Part shown: in pieces, positions 17,738 to 26,837 of the stretch
Numbering within the stretch: position 1 is the stretch's first letter
How the letters are laid out: each line of letters begins with the position of its first letter
From: Herbaspirillum rhizosphaerae_A
GTDB lineage: Bacteria > Pseudomonadota > Gammaproteobacteria > Burkholderiales > Burkholderiaceae_D
Assembly (NCBI RefSeq): GCF_046025915.1
Contig: NZ_JAQQFR010000011.1
Span: forward strand, 62,001 to 126,000
Direction of reading: 5' to 3'
DNA length: 64,000 bases
The notes under the pieces: model-generated
The model's input: only the letters and a program-made list of their open reading frames with translations
What the model was told of the DNA's origin: nothing
Databases searched by the model: none
Made by a program: the position numbers and the translations under genes

Positions 17738-19225
17738 TTATTTACGGGAGGATGCCGGGAAGCGCACCTTCACGATCAGGCCCTGATTTGATGCCGGATT
17801 TGGTCCCGGATTGTTCGCGCTGTCGGAGAGGATGATTTCACCGCGATGAGCTGATGCAATGTCGCGCACGATGGACATGCCGAGACCGGCGCCGTGGGGA
17901 TTGGCAAGTTGCGCCGACGGTGCGCGATAGAAGGGCGCAAACACGCGCTCGCGATCGGCAGCCGGAATGCCGGGGCCGCTATCTTCCACTTCAAGCACGG
18001 CATACAGATCATCGCCGATACGCTGCTCAAATACGCGCATGCCGATCTTGCCGTGCGCAGGCGTATAGCGGATCGCATTGTCGAGCAGGTTGACGACCAG
18101 TTCGTGCAGCAGCAGCGGGCTGCCATCAATCAGTACGTCATGATCCGTATCGAAAGACAGATCGATATGTTTTGCGACCGCGTGTTGCGCCAGTTCCAGC
18201 GCCACCTGCCGCGCTGCGCCTGTCAATGAGACCGGTGCGATGCCGCCTTCCGCCGCGCCATGTTCGGCACGCGCCAGTGTGAGCAGGCGATTGGCCAGAT
18301 GTACGGTGGAGTCAGTAGTGCCGGCAATGCTCTCGACCAGCTCGCGCAGTTCATGCAAGGCACGTGGATCATTCGGTGCGCGGTCGAACTCGCGCAGCGC
18401 CAATTCTGCTTGCGTCTTCAACACGGTGAGCGGCGTACGCAACTGATGCGAAGCGTCGGCGATGAAACGGCGCTGTCCCGTGATCAGGGTCTGCAGACGT
18501 TCCATGTAACCGTTCATGGCCAGCACCAGCGGGCGCATTTCCTTGTGTACGCGGTCGGGATCGAAGTCGGACAAATCCGTCGGTGCGCGCGATTCGACAT
18601 CGCTGCGCAATTGCATCAGCGGCCGCAGCACGAAGCGCACGGCAAACCATACTAGCAGTGCAGCAACCACTACCAGCACGCCCTGACGCCACATGGTGTC
18701 GAACAGTATCTTGCGCGTCATGCCACGGCGCGCATCCATGGTCTCGCCGACCTGGATCAAAGCGATGCCGCGCATGCTGTCGTCGTAGACCGGTTGATGG
18801 AGCGCCGCGATGCGTACCGGCTGATCGTGATAATCCGCCTGATAAAAACGCACCAGCGCCGGATAAGCCTCCGAGCGTTTCACATCGGCGGGCAGTGGCG
18901 GCAGATCGTCGTAGCCGGAGACGAATTCACCCTTCACGCCGGTGACCTTGTAATAGATGCGACCGAGCGTGTCGGTCTCGAAACTGTCGAGCGCCACATA
19001 GGGCACGTCGGCGACGACATGGCCGTTGACGATGGAGACGCGTTCGGCCAGCGCGCGCGTCGACGCCAGCAAAGAACGGTCGTAGGCAATGTCGGCGACT
19101 TCCAGCGCGTTGTAGTAAACCGACACCGCGTCGACCGCCACCAGAATCAGCAGCGGCACCAGCAGCCAGCGCATCAGCTGACTGCGCAGGCTACCGAGTC
19201 TGGTCATGGCGAAATGCCGTATCAT
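17738..19225 (-). CDS. tctE: TctE-like sensor histidine kinase
   Basis: 495 residues. Two membrane helices (about 18-36 and 180-200) enclose a periplasmic sensor region, followed by a HAMP segment, the phospho-acceptor H260 in FIADASHQLRTPL, the N-box (NLLDNAIRYT) and the G boxes (DSGPGIPAADRERVFAPF, GAGLGMSIVRDI). The start codon overlaps the stop of the response regulator gene by 4 bases. TctE senses tricarboxylates in the reference system; here the adjacent genes suggest it responds to the solute carried by the divergent transport locus. Confidence 0.88.
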   Translation of the reverse strand: MIRHFAMTRLGSLRSQLMRWLLVPLLILVAVDAVSVYYNALEVADIAYDRSLLASTRALAERVSIVNGHVVADVPYVALDSFETDTLGRIYYKVTGVKGEFVSGYDDLPPLPADVKRSEAYPALVRFYQADYHDQPVRIAALHQPVYDDSMRGIALIQVGETMDARRGMTRKILFDTMWRQGVLVVVAALLVWFAVRFVLRPLMQLRSDVESRAPTDLSDFDPDRVHKEMRPLVLAMNGYMERLQTLITGQRRFIADASHQLRTPLTVLKTQAELALREFDRAPNDPRALHELRELVESIAGTTDSTVHLANRLLTLARAEHGAAEGGIAPVSLTGAARQVALELAQHAVAKHIDLSFDTDHDVLIDGSPLLLHELVVNLLDNAIRYTPAHGKIGMRVFEQRIGDDLYAVLEVEDSGPGIPAADRERVFAPFYRAPSAQLANPHGAGLGMSIVRDIASAHRGEIILSDSANNPGPNPASNQGLIVKVRFPASSRK

Positions 19226-19899
19226 CCGGCGGCTTGCAGCAGGTAACCGAGGCCGCGCAGGGTAGTGATGGAGACGCGGCCTTCGTCGATGGCGTCGAGT
19301 TTTTTGCGCAGCCGGTGGATATAGATTTCGATAGCGTCGACATTGGCGTTGTCATCCAGCGAGAATACTTCCTGAAACAGTTTTTCTTTCGCCACGGTGC
19401 GGCCGACGCGTGTGATCAGTGCTTCCAGCACGGCGTGCTCGCGCGGCGTCAGTGCCAGTATGGCGCCGCCGTAGGTGAACATGCGCGATACCGTATCGAA
19501 ACTCAGCGCACCGCAATTCACGGTGACGGTTTCGTTGCCCTGCGCGCGCCGCAGCAGCGCCTTGACGCGTGCTTCCAGTTCAACCAGCTCGAAGGGTTTG
19601 GCGAGATAGTCGTCGGCGCCGAGATTGAGTCCGTTGACGCGATCATTGAGTCCGCCGCGTGCCGTCAGGATCAGCACCGGCGTGCGGCTGCCGCGTGCAC
19701 GCAGGCGTTTGAGCACTTCCAGCCCATCCATCTTGGGCAGCGTCAGATCCAGAATGACCAGCGCGTATTCCTGGGTCAGCAGCAGGCTGTCGGCATCGGC
19801 GCCATTGGCCGCGCATTCGACGGTGAGATGCGCGTCCTGCAAGGCCTTCGACAGCCAGCGGGAAAGTTCGACGTGATCTTCAACCAATAGAATGCGCAT
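19222..19899 (-). CDS. tctD: TctD-like OmpR-family response regulator
   Basis: 225 residues from the ATG at 19899, where the receiver domain begins (MRILLVEDH); the longer frame adds an unrelated leader. The phospho-acceptor is D51 (VILDLTLPKMDG) and the conserved lysine is K101. A winged-helix DNA-binding domain fills the C-terminus (REHAVLEALITRVGRTVAKEKL, DAIEIYIHRLRKKLD). It forms a pair with the TctE kinase and is divergent to the receptor and ABC transporter genes, which it probably controls. Confidence 0.9.
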   Translation of the reverse strand: MRILLVEDHVELSRWLSKALQDAHLTVECAANGADADSLLLTQEYALVILDLTLPKMDGLEVLKRLRARGSRTPVLILTARGGLNDRVNGLNLGADDYLAKPFELVELEARVKALLRRAQGNETVTVNCGALSFDTVSRMFTYGGAILALTPREHAVLEALITRVGRTVAKEKLFQEVFSLDDNANVDAIEIYIHRLRKKLDAIDEGRVSITTLRGLGYLLQAAG

Positions 19900-20247
19900 G
19901 ATGACAATGAAAAAAGATGGTGCAACGCAATGAGACAACAAACGAATAGAAGGACGGAAGCCATGAATGAATCGTCACAGCGCAGCACGGTGAAAACACG
20001 GATAGCTGCGGATGCTAACAGAAGCCGGGCCTTTGCAATAGCGGGTTTGCGTCGGATCGACATACTCGTCGGATTCTTTCACCGCACTGAAAGCCGAATG
20101 AAAGTTTGGGCAGGTAGCATGCGCCCACATCATCAAATCAATAAAAATAAAAATCCTATATTGGAGACACAGCATGATCTCGATACGCGCTTTCACGTAT
20201 TCGTTGCGCCACGTTTTCGCCACTTTGCATCGCGCCTGACTGCCGTC
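19900..20247. promoter_or_regulatory. Divergent control region between tctD and the transport locus
   Basis: These 348 bases separate tctD and the Bug receptor and should hold both promoters and TctD sites. A stretch of A-rich sequence (20140-20163) precedes a well-placed ribosome binding site (GGAG 20163-20166) that belongs to a 21-codon frame at 20174-20239, not to the receptor. No clear TctD repeat was found by eye. Confidence 0.4.
20174..20239 (+). CDS. Possible 21-codon leader peptide ahead of the Bug receptor
   Basis: An ATG at 20174 with GGAG seven bases upstream opens a 21-residue frame (begins MISIRAFTYS) that stops at 20239, eight bases before the proposed start of the receptor. 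The ribosome site is the best in this interval, while the receptor ATG itself has a poor one, so ribosomes leaving this frame could start the receptor (coupling). It could also be a chance frame. Peptide function is unknown. Confidence 0.35.
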   Translation: MISIRAFTYSLRHVFATLHRA

Positions 20248-21222
20248 ATGACTTCGACCATCCGGCATCCGGTGTTGCTGCGCCTACTGCTTGCCTGCGC
20301 GCTTTTGTTATGCGCCTTCTCCGCGCAGGCGACGGAGTGCATCGTCCCGGCCAAGCCGGGCGGGGGGATGGATGGCGCGTGCAAGATGATGCGCAAGGTA
20401 CTGCCTGCAAAAGACGGAGCGCCCGAGATCAAGATCAGCTATCTGCCCGGCGGTATCGGTGCCGTGGCGTGGAGTTCGGTGGTGTCGCAGCGGCGCGGCG
20501 GGCCGGACACGCTGGTGACTTTCTCCGGCGGATCGTTATTGAATCTGGCGCAGGGAAAATACGGCAAGGCCGCGGTATCGGACGTGCGCTGGCTGGCAGG
20601 TGTCGGCACCGATTACGGCATGATCGCCGTACGTAGTGACGCGCCCTACAAGAATTTACGCGAGCTGGTCGACGCCATGGGCAATGACCCCGGCAAGATC
20701 ACCATCGGCGTCAGCGGCACGGTGGGAAGCCAGGATTGGCTCAAGGTAGCGATGATCGCCCGTCGCGCAGACATTGACCCCAAGAATTTTCGTTTCGTTG
20801 CACTGGAAGGCGGTGGAGATTCGTTCACCGCTTTGCAGGCGAATCATGTGCAAGTGATTTCCGGTGATGCATCCGAGGCCGCCGCTTATATCAAGGAAGG
20901 CAAGTTCCGCATCCTCGCCGTGTTGTCGGAAGAACGCTTGCCCGGCGTGCTGTCCGGCGTTGCCACGGCACGTGAGCAGGGTTTCGACGTGGTGTGGCCG
21001 ATCATTCGCGGTTTCTACATGAGTTCACATGCGTCAGACGCCGACTACCAACGCTGGGTCGGCATTTTCGACCGCGCCATGGCGACAGAAGAGTTCAAGC
21101 GTCAGCGCGCCGCCAGCGGCCTTTATCCGTTTGCCATGACAGGGCCGCAACTGACTGAATATGTCCGCAAGGTCGTCGAACAATATCGCAAGCAATCGCA
21201 GGAGCTGGGGCTGGTCAGATAA
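20248..21222 (+). CDS. Bug/TctC-family periplasmic solute receptor
   Basis: 324 residues from the ATG at 20248, chosen because a signal peptide follows at once (hydrophobic LLRLLLACALLLCAF and cleavage near AQA/TEC). The mature part shows tripartite-tricarboxylate receptor features: PAKPGGGMDGAC near its start, SYLPGGIGAVAWSSVV, and the C-terminal end ELGLVR. These receptors normally deliver carboxylates to TctAB permeases, which are missing here. It is next to an ABC transporter with its own receptor and to TctDE, so it may be a sensing partner or a second receptor. Confidence 0.83.
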   Translation: MTSTIRHPVLLRLLLACALLLCAFSAQATECIVPAKPGGGMDGACKMMRKVLPAKDGAPEIKISYLPGGIGAVAWSSVVSQRRGGPDTLVTFSGGSLLNLAQGKYGKAAVSDVRWLAGVGTDYGMIAVRSDAPYKNLRELVDAMGNDPGKITIGVSGTVGSQDWLKVAMIARRADIDPKNFRFVALEGGGDSFTALQANHVQVISGDASEAAAYIKEGKFRILAVLSEERLPGVLSGVATAREQGFDVVWPIIRGFYMSSHASDADYQRWVGIFDRAMATEEFKRQRAASGLYPFAMTGPQLTEYVRKVVEQYRKQSQELGLVR

Positions 21223-21284
21223 GCGCAAAGATGCACACTGACCGGGCTCTCCCTGCCCACCATAAAATCTAAAGGAGATTTCGC

Positions 21285-22403
21285 ATGTCCGTTCGTGTAT
21301 TCGTGAAGCGTCGCATCACTATTGCCCTGGCCCTGGCTTTGCCGCTGGCAGGTTTGTCCTCGACCGCTCTGGCGCAAGTGCCTGCGGGCTATCCCGCCGA
21401 CTACGCCAAGGTGGTCGACGCAGCGAAGAAAGAAGGCAAGGTGGTGGTCTACAGCACCACGGACTCGAAGGCGGCGGAAGCGCTGATCAAGGATTTCAGC
21501 GCACTGTATCCAGCGGTGAAGGTGGAATACAACGACATGAACTCCACCGAAGTCTACAACCGCTTCATTTCTGAAGCGGCTGCCGGCGGTGCAACTGCTG
21601 ACGTGATGTGGTCGTCCTCGATGGATCTGCAGATGAAGCTGGCTTCGGAAGGTTATGGCCTGTCTTACAAGTCGCCGGAAGCTGGAGCCGTGCCCGCCTG
21701 GGCAAACTGGAAAGATACCGCCTACGGCACCACCTACGAACCTGCCGCCATCGTCTATAACAAGCGTCTGGTGCCGGAATCCGAAGTGCCGACCACGCAT
21801 GCGGAATTCACCAAGCTGCTGACCACCAAGCTCGACAAGTACAAGAACAAGGTCACCACCTACGACATCGAAAAATCCGGCGTCGGTTTCAGCCTGATCA
21901 CCCACGACATGAAACTCAATCCGCAATTCTGGGATTTCGCCAAAGCGCTGGGTGGCGTGGCAGTGCGCGTGCAGTCGTCCACCGGCACCATGCTCGAACG
22001 CATATCCTCCGGCGAGAACCTGATCGGCTACAACATCCTCGGCCCTTACGCGCTGACCCGCGCCAAGAAAGATCCATCGATCGGAATTGCTTTCACCAAG
22101 GATTACAACCTGGTGCTGTCACGCGTGATCTTCGTCAACAAGTCTGCCAAAAATATCAATGCCGGCAAGCTCTGGATGGACTACATCCTCTCCAAGCGCG
22201 GCCAGACCATCATCGCCAACGACGCGCAATTGTTCGCCATCCGTGCTGACGTGATCGGTGCGACGACGTCGGCAGATTTGAACAAGCAACTGGGATCGGC
22301 CTTGAAGCCAATGCCGGTCAGCACCGAATTGCTGGAGTACCTGGACCAGACCAAGCGTCTGGCTTTCCTGAAGCAATGGAAGGACGCCGCCGGCAAGAAA
22401 TAA
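21285..22403 (+). CDS. ABC transporter periplasmic receptor (FbpA/AfuA type)
   Basis: 372 residues. A clear signal peptide (cleavage near ALA/QVPAG, residue 30) precedes a type II periplasmic binding domain (EGKVVVYSTTDSKAAEALIKDF, DVMWSSSMDLQMK, YEPAAIVYNKRLVPES, GENLIGYNILGPYAL). The family binds ferric iron or, in the AfuA branch, hexose phosphates; the tyrosine pair that chelates iron in FbpA is not evident, which favours an organic anion. AAAGGAGAT lies just before the ATG. It starts the ABC part of the operon. Confidence 0.86.
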   Translation: MSVRVFVKRRITIALALALPLAGLSSTALAQVPAGYPADYAKVVDAAKKEGKVVVYSTTDSKAAEALIKDFSALYPAVKVEYNDMNSTEVYNRFISEAAAGGATADVMWSSSMDLQMKLASEGYGLSYKSPEAGAVPAWANWKDTAYGTTYEPAAIVYNKRLVPESEVPTTHAEFTKLLTTKLDKYKNKVTTYDIEKSGVGFSLITHDMKLNPQFWDFAKALGGVAVRVQSSTGTMLERISSGENLIGYNILGPYALTRAKKDPSIGIAFTKDYNLVLSRVIFVNKSAKNINAGKLWMDYILSKRGQTIIANDAQLFAIRADVIGATTSADLNKQLGSALKPMPVSTELLEYLDQTKRLAFLKQWKDAAGKK

Positions 22404-22449
22404 GCCGCCGGCCGTGATCTACAAGATCCACAAGATCCGTAACAAGCAG

Positions 22450-22467
22450 CCCGGCTAACCGGTCGGG
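22450..22467 (+). terminator. Hairpin between receptor and permease genes
   Basis: A six-pair stem (CCCGGC with GTCGGG, one G-T pair) lies 46 bases after the receptor stop and is followed by TTGCAGTTTTC. Such stems after the receptor gene often limit read-through or protect the receptor mRNA, allowing more receptor than permease. The stem is weak, so this is tentative. Confidence 0.35.
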
Positions 22468-22603
22468 TTGCAGTTTTCAAGACATCACCGCTCATCACTC
22501 TTCGTTTGGGAAGCTGCTTTTGCGCCCTCCCTGGCCGAAGGCTTGTCCGGATTTCCGGATACGCAGGGGAGAGGTCGTGTCTATTTCTTAGGTAGCAAGA
22601 CTT

Positions 22604-24415
22604 ATGCAAACACTTTCAACCACCGATCGCATCGCGCCCGCAGCCAAGCGTTTCCGCATACGCCTGAACTGGCCGCGCGGCATCGTTGTTGCGCTGGCGT
22701 CACTGGCGATCTTCGTGCCGCTGCTGCTGATTTTCTATCAGAGCTTCTTGTCTGCGCCGTTCTTCGCGCCGGTGAAGACGCTGACCCTGGATTCCTATCG
22801 CTTCATTTTTGATGACTCGGATTTTCGCCAGGCCTTCGTCAATGGCTTCTATCTCGCCTCCGGCCTGGCGCTGATTGCAGTACCACTGGGCGGCATGCTG
22901 GCGTTCCTGATGGTGCGCACCGACCTGCCGGGACGCGGCTGGATTGCGCCCATGCTGCTGGTGCCGATCTTTGTGTCGCCGATGGTGATCGCGTTCGGCT
23001 ACGTGGTATCGATGGGGCCGGTCGGTTTCTATACAGTGTGGATGCGTAACCTGCTGTCTGTTTTCGGCTTCGAAGGCGATCCCTGGAACGTGTATTCCTT
23101 CCCGGCCATCGTCATCATCGCCGGTCTGACCCATGTGCCGCACGTCTATCTGTACGCTTCGGCAGCGTTGAAGAGTCTCGGCTCCGACGTCGAAGAAGCC
23201 GCTCGCGTTGCCGGTGCGTCGCCGCTGCAGGTAGCACTCAATGTGTCGCTGCCGATGATCATGCCGGCGCTGGCGTATTCGGGCGTGCTGGTGTTTTTCC
23301 TCGGGTTCGAAGTCTTCGGTCTGGTGCTGGTGCTCGGCGATCCGGAAGGCCATCTGGTATTGGCGACTTATCTCTACAAACTCACTAACAAGCTTGGCAC
23401 GCCTTCGTATCACCTGATGGCAGCCGTCGCCGTATGCCTTGTCGCCGTGACCATGCCCTTGGTCATGCTGCAACGCTGGTTGCTGAAGTCAGCAAACAAA
23501 TACGTCTCGATCAAGGGCAAGGGCGCACGCCAGAAAGCGCTGCCCCTGGGCAAGTGGCGCTGGATTGCCTTCGCACTGATCGCCGGGTGGTTGCTGTTCA
23601 CCGTGATCGTGCCGCTGTCGGGCATTGCCCTGCGCACCTTCGTGTCCCATTGGGGCGACGGCGTGACCTTGCTCGATGTGCTGACGTTACAAAACTTCCG
23701 TGACGTGTGGGCGCAGCCGTCATTGGTGCGAGGCATCATCAACACCGTGTTGATCGGCGTCATCGGCGGTGCCGTGGCGGTGGCCTGCTATAGCGCGATT
23801 GCGCTGGCGATGCATCGCAAGAACGACGGCATCACCCGCTTCCTCGACTACAGCGTGCTGGTGCCGCGTGCGGTGCCGGGTCTGCTGGCCGGTCTGTCGT
23901 TTCTGTGGGTTTTCCTGTTCGTGCCTTCGCTGCTGGACGGCTTCCTCAAAGGCTTCGACAACGATGTTGCACGCTGGCTGGTCGAGAATTTCATTCCTCA
24001 GTTACGCGAGCTGCGCTCCACCATTTTCTCCGTCTGGTTGGCGTATTCCGTGGTGTGGATGGCTTATGGTCTGCGCCTGATTACCACTGCCTTGCTACAA
24101 GTCGGCCCCGAACTGGAAGAAGCGGCACGCGCCGTCGGTGCGCAGCGTGGCCAGGTAACGCGCGACGTCACGCTGCCTCTGGTCAAGTACGGCTTGCTCG
24201 GCGCGTGGCTGATGGTGTTTCTGATCTTCGAGCGCGAGTATTCCACCGGCGTGTACCTGCTGTCGCCGGGCACCGAAGTCATCGGCTCGATGATCGTCTC
24301 GATGTGGGCGGCAGGTGCGGTGGAGCTGGTGGCTGCGCTGTCGTTCATCAACATCACGCTGGTCGCGATCGGTCTCGGCATCGCGCTGCGCTTCGGCATC
24401 AAATTGCACGATTAA
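22604..24415 (+). CDS. ABC transporter permease, two fused membrane halves (SfuB/FbpB type)
   Basis: 603 residues with about twelve membrane helices in two repeats. Each half carries the cytoplasmic EAA coupling motif: EEAARVAGASPLQVALNV near residue 196 and EEAARAVGAQRGQVTRDV near residue 505. This duplicated permease is typical of ferric-iron and hexose-phosphate type transporters. It is 200 bases after the receptor gene and 59 bases before the ATPase gene, all on the plus strand, and should form one transporter with them. Confidence 0.9.
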   Translation: MQTLSTTDRIAPAAKRFRIRLNWPRGIVVALASLAIFVPLLLIFYQSFLSAPFFAPVKTLTLDSYRFIFDDSDFRQAFVNGFYLASGLALIAVPLGGMLAFLMVRTDLPGRGWIAPMLLVPIFVSPMVIAFGYVVSMGPVGFYTVWMRNLLSVFGFEGDPWNVYSFPAIVIIAGLTHVPHVYLYASAALKSLGSDVEEAARVAGASPLQVALNVSLPMIMPALAYSGVLVFFLGFEVFGLVLVLGDPEGHLVLATYLYKLTNKLGTPSYHLMAAVAVCLVAVTMPLVMLQRWLLKSANKYVSIKGKGARQKALPLGKWRWIAFALIAGWLLFTVIVPLSGIALRTFVSHWGDGVTLLDVLTLQNFRDVWAQPSLVRGIINTVLIGVIGGAVAVACYSAIALAMHRKNDGITRFLDYSVLVPRAVPGLLAGLSFLWVFLFVPSLLDGFLKGFDNDVARWLVENFIPQLRELRSTIFSVWLAYSVVWMAYGLRLITTALLQVGPELEEAARAVGAQRGQVTRDVTLPLVKYGLLGAWLMVFLIFEREYSTGVYLLSPGTEVIGSMIVSMWAAGAVELVAALSFINITLVAIGLGIALRFGIKLHD

Positions 24416-24474
24416 CTTACTCAATACACGAGGTTGCGATGTGATCGTCGCAGCCTGCAATCAAAGGAATCATC

Positions 24475-25554
24475 ATGTCAGAACTTACCGTCAACGACCT
24501 GCACCTGGACTATGGCAGCGGCGCCAGCGCCAATCCGATTCTCAAGGGTGTCTCTATGCAATTACAGCGCGGCGAAGTGGTCGCGTTGCTCGGCCCTTCC
24601 GGCAGCGGCAAGACCACGCTGCTGCGCGCCGTGGCCGGATTGGAATCGCCCAAGGCAGGCACCATCGATATCGCCGAACGTCGCGTCTTCGACGGTTCGC
24701 GCAAGCTCGAAATCCCCGCTGAAGAGCGCAATCTTGGTCTGGTGTTTCAGTCGTATGCCTTGTGGCCGCACAAGACTGTATTCGACAACGTCGCCTACGG
24801 CCTCAAGCTGCGCAAGATGGGCAGCAGCGAAATCGCGGAACGCGTGAAGACCGTGTTGTCGCAACTCGGCCTCGGTCATCTGGGCGAACGTTTTCCGCAT
24901 CAACTCTCCGGCGGTCAGCAGCAGCGCGTCGCCATCGCGCGTGCGCTGGTCTATAACCCGCAAGTCATTCTGCTCGATGAACCGCTGTCCAATCTCGACG
25001 CCAAGCTGCGTGAAGAAGCGCGAGCCTTCCTGCGCGAACTGATCGTGCGTCTCGGCTTGTCGGCGCTGATGGTCACGCATGACCAGGGCGAGGCAATGGC
25101 GATTTCGGATCGCATCCTGTTGCTTAACAACGGCAAGATCGAACAGCAAGGTACGCCGCAAAGCATGTACCAGACGCCGGACACGCTGTTCACCGCCGAA
25201 TTCATGGGCAGTAACAATCGTCTGCCCGGCAAGGTGTTGCAGCGCGATGGTCAGCGCGTCACCTTGCAGGTCGAAGGTGGCACCGTGCAGGCCACGGCGC
25301 GCGGCAGCAATACCGGCAACGACGTCACCGGAATCATCCGTCTCGAACAAGTCCGTATCGCCGATCACCAGACCGACAACGCCATTCGTCTTCCGCTATC
25401 GACCTGCATGTATCTGGGCGATCGCTGGGAGTGCCTGTTCAAAGCCAAAAGCGCGGACAGCACAACGGTCGGCTTGCGCGCCTACGCGCCGCACAAGCTG
25501 GAGCAGGGCGAGTACTGGCTGACCCTGCCGGAGCAAGCGCTCTGGGCATTCTGA
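24475..25554 (+). CDS. ABC transporter ATPase (FbpC/PotA type)
   Basis: 359 residues. Walker A (GPSGSGKTT, about residue 38), signature (LSGGQQQR), Walker B (VILLDEPLSNLD) and H-loop (MVTHDQGEA) are all intact. The last ~110 residues form a TOBE-type regulatory domain. It completes the transporter encoded by the two preceding genes. An AAAGGA stretch lies upstream of the ATG. Confidence 0.91.
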   Translation: MSELTVNDLHLDYGSGASANPILKGVSMQLQRGEVVALLGPSGSGKTTLLRAVAGLESPKAGTIDIAERRVFDGSRKLEIPAEERNLGLVFQSYALWPHKTVFDNVAYGLKLRKMGSSEIAERVKTVLSQLGLGHLGERFPHQLSGGQQQRVAIARALVYNPQVILLDEPLSNLDAKLREEARAFLRELIVRLGLSALMVTHDQGEAMAISDRILLLNNGKIEQQGTPQSMYQTPDTLFTAEFMGSNNRLPGKVLQRDGQRVTLQVEGGTVQATARGSNTGNDVTGIIRLEQVRIADHQTDNAIRLPLSTCMYLGDRWECLFKAKSADSTTVGLRAYAPHKLEQGEYWLTLPEQALWAF

Positions 25555-25567
25555 TTTGATGCATTTG

Positions 25568-25600
25568 ACACATGGACGGGACGGCCGCCCGTCTGTGTTT
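25568..25600 (+). terminator. Hairpin after the ATPase gene
   Basis: Arms ACACA/TGTGT enclose GACGGG/CCCGTC (25575-25580 and 25588-25593), followed by TTTC. It lies 14 bases after the ATPase stop and before the porin gene, so it may partly separate the porin from the operon. The T run is short, so its strength is doubtful. Confidence 0.45.
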
Positions 25601-25672
25601 CAACACATCGCATCAAAGCAATGTATCAAAGCAACACAACCATAAAAACGATTTTCATCAAGGAGAGCAACA

Positions 25673-26734
25673 GTGCAGAAGAAATTATTGGCAGCAACAA
25701 TCTTGTCGGCAGTCAGCGGCATGGCAGCGGCGCAGAGCAACGTGACCGTCTACGGCCTGATCGATACTGGGATCGAATACGTCAACAACGCAAGCGCTAA
25801 AGGCGGCAGCGTCACGCGTATGAGCTCGGGGGCGATGAACACGTCGCGTATCGGATTCCGCGGTGCCGAAGATCTGGGCGGCGGACTGAAGGCGATCTTC
25901 CAGTTGGAAAACGGTTTCAAGCTCGACAACGGCGCCTTCGACGGCGATGCCAACCAGCTGTTCAACCGTCAGTCCAACGTCGGCCTCGAAGGCAGCTTCG
26001 GTCGCGTTGTTGCCGGGCGTTCGTTCAGCACAACGTATGACTTCATTCTGCCGTTCGACCCGATGGGTTACTCGGCGCAGTATTCGTGGGTGACGTCGGC
26101 CGGTGCTACCGGTGGCCGCAAGGACGGCATGCCGACCGGCGTGTCGAACCTGATCAAGTACCAGGGTGACTTTGGCGGCTTCAAGATCGGTGCGATGTAT
26201 GGTTTCGGCGAAGTCGCAGGCAGCGTCAACGACACGTCGAAGTATGGCGTCGGCCTGGCTTACGGCAACGGCCCCTTCTCAATGGCGACTACCTATGATC
26301 GCGTCAACGGCACGGCGGCAGTTGCCGGCGGCGCGTATGACAAGACCACGACGGTACATCTGGCTGCGGGCTATCAGGTTATCGAGCCGCTGAAGTTCAG
26401 TATCGGCTATCGTTATTACAAGAAGACGCTGGCGACCGGTGCGGCTGATCTGCGCAGCGATTTCTACTGGGGCGGCGCGACCTACAAGTTCACCCCGGCG
26501 TGGAGTCTGATCGGCACCATCTACTATCAGAATCAGAAGAATCTGGTAACTGATGCCGACCCGATCATGTATTCGCTGCGTCTGAAATACGCCTTGTCCA
26601 AGCGCACCGATCTGTACGCCAGCGGCGCGTACGCCAAGGCAAAGAACAATCAGCTGGTTGGCCTGTCGCGTGATGATGTCGGGTTTGGCAACAGCCAGAC
26701 CGGTGTGACACTGGGCATGCAACACCGGTTCTAA
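25673..26734 (+). CDS. Outer-membrane porin (Burkholderia OmpC-like)
   Basis: 353 residues from a GTG at 25673 that has AAGGAGAG eight bases upstream. A signal peptide (cleavage near AAA/QSN) is followed by the porin start NVTVYGLIDTGIEY, the segment RIGFRGAEDLGGGLKAIFQLENGF and a C-terminal phenylalanine (GMQHRF) used in outer-membrane insertion. It should be a trimeric sixteen-strand channel. Its place after the ABC transporter, before a strong terminator, suggests it serves entry of the same solute. Confidence 0.9.
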   Translation: MQKKLLAATILSAVSGMAAAQSNVTVYGLIDTGIEYVNNASAKGGSVTRMSSGAMNTSRIGFRGAEDLGGGLKAIFQLENGFKLDNGAFDGDANQLFNRQSNVGLEGSFGRVVAGRSFSTTYDFILPFDPMGYSAQYSWVTSAGATGGRKDGMPTGVSNLIKYQGDFGGFKIGAMYGFGEVAGSVNDTSKYGVGLAYGNGPFSMATTYDRVNGTAAVAGGAYDKTTTVHLAAGYQVIEPLKFSIGYRYYKKTLATGAADLRSDFYWGGATYKFTPAWSLIGTIYYQNQKNLVTDADPIMYSLRLKYALSKRTDLYASGAYAKAKNNQLVGLSRDDVGFGNSQTGVTLGMQHRF

Positions 26735-26751
26735 TCAGTTGTTTGTGCTGT

Positions 26752-26786
26752 GAGTAGTAAGTAGTAGGTAGTAATTAGTAGGCAGT
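26752..26786 (+). repeat. Short GTAG/AGTA-rich tandem-like tract
   Basis: The tract consists of degenerate repeats of AGTA/GTAG units (agtagtaagtagtagg and similar) between the porin stop and its terminator. It looks like a product of slippage and has no coding content. Confidence 0.5.
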
Positions 26787-26787
26787 A

Positions 26788-26819
26788 ATAAAAAAGCGAG
26801 GCTTCGGCCTCGCTTTTTT
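26788..26819. terminator. Strong bidirectional terminator between porin and asparaginase
   Basis: A perfect GCGAGGC/GCCTCGC stem (26796-26802, 26807-26813) with a TTCG loop is flanked by an A run on the left and six T on the right. It stops the porin transcript and, read on the other strand, the asparaginase transcript. Confidence 0.92.
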
Positions 26820-26837
26820 GCTTGTGGAAGAGCGGAA

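Noticed and set aside
26752..26786. CRISPR or regulatory repeat array
   Set aside because: The units are four bases with irregular spacing; it is a simple slippage tract before a terminator.
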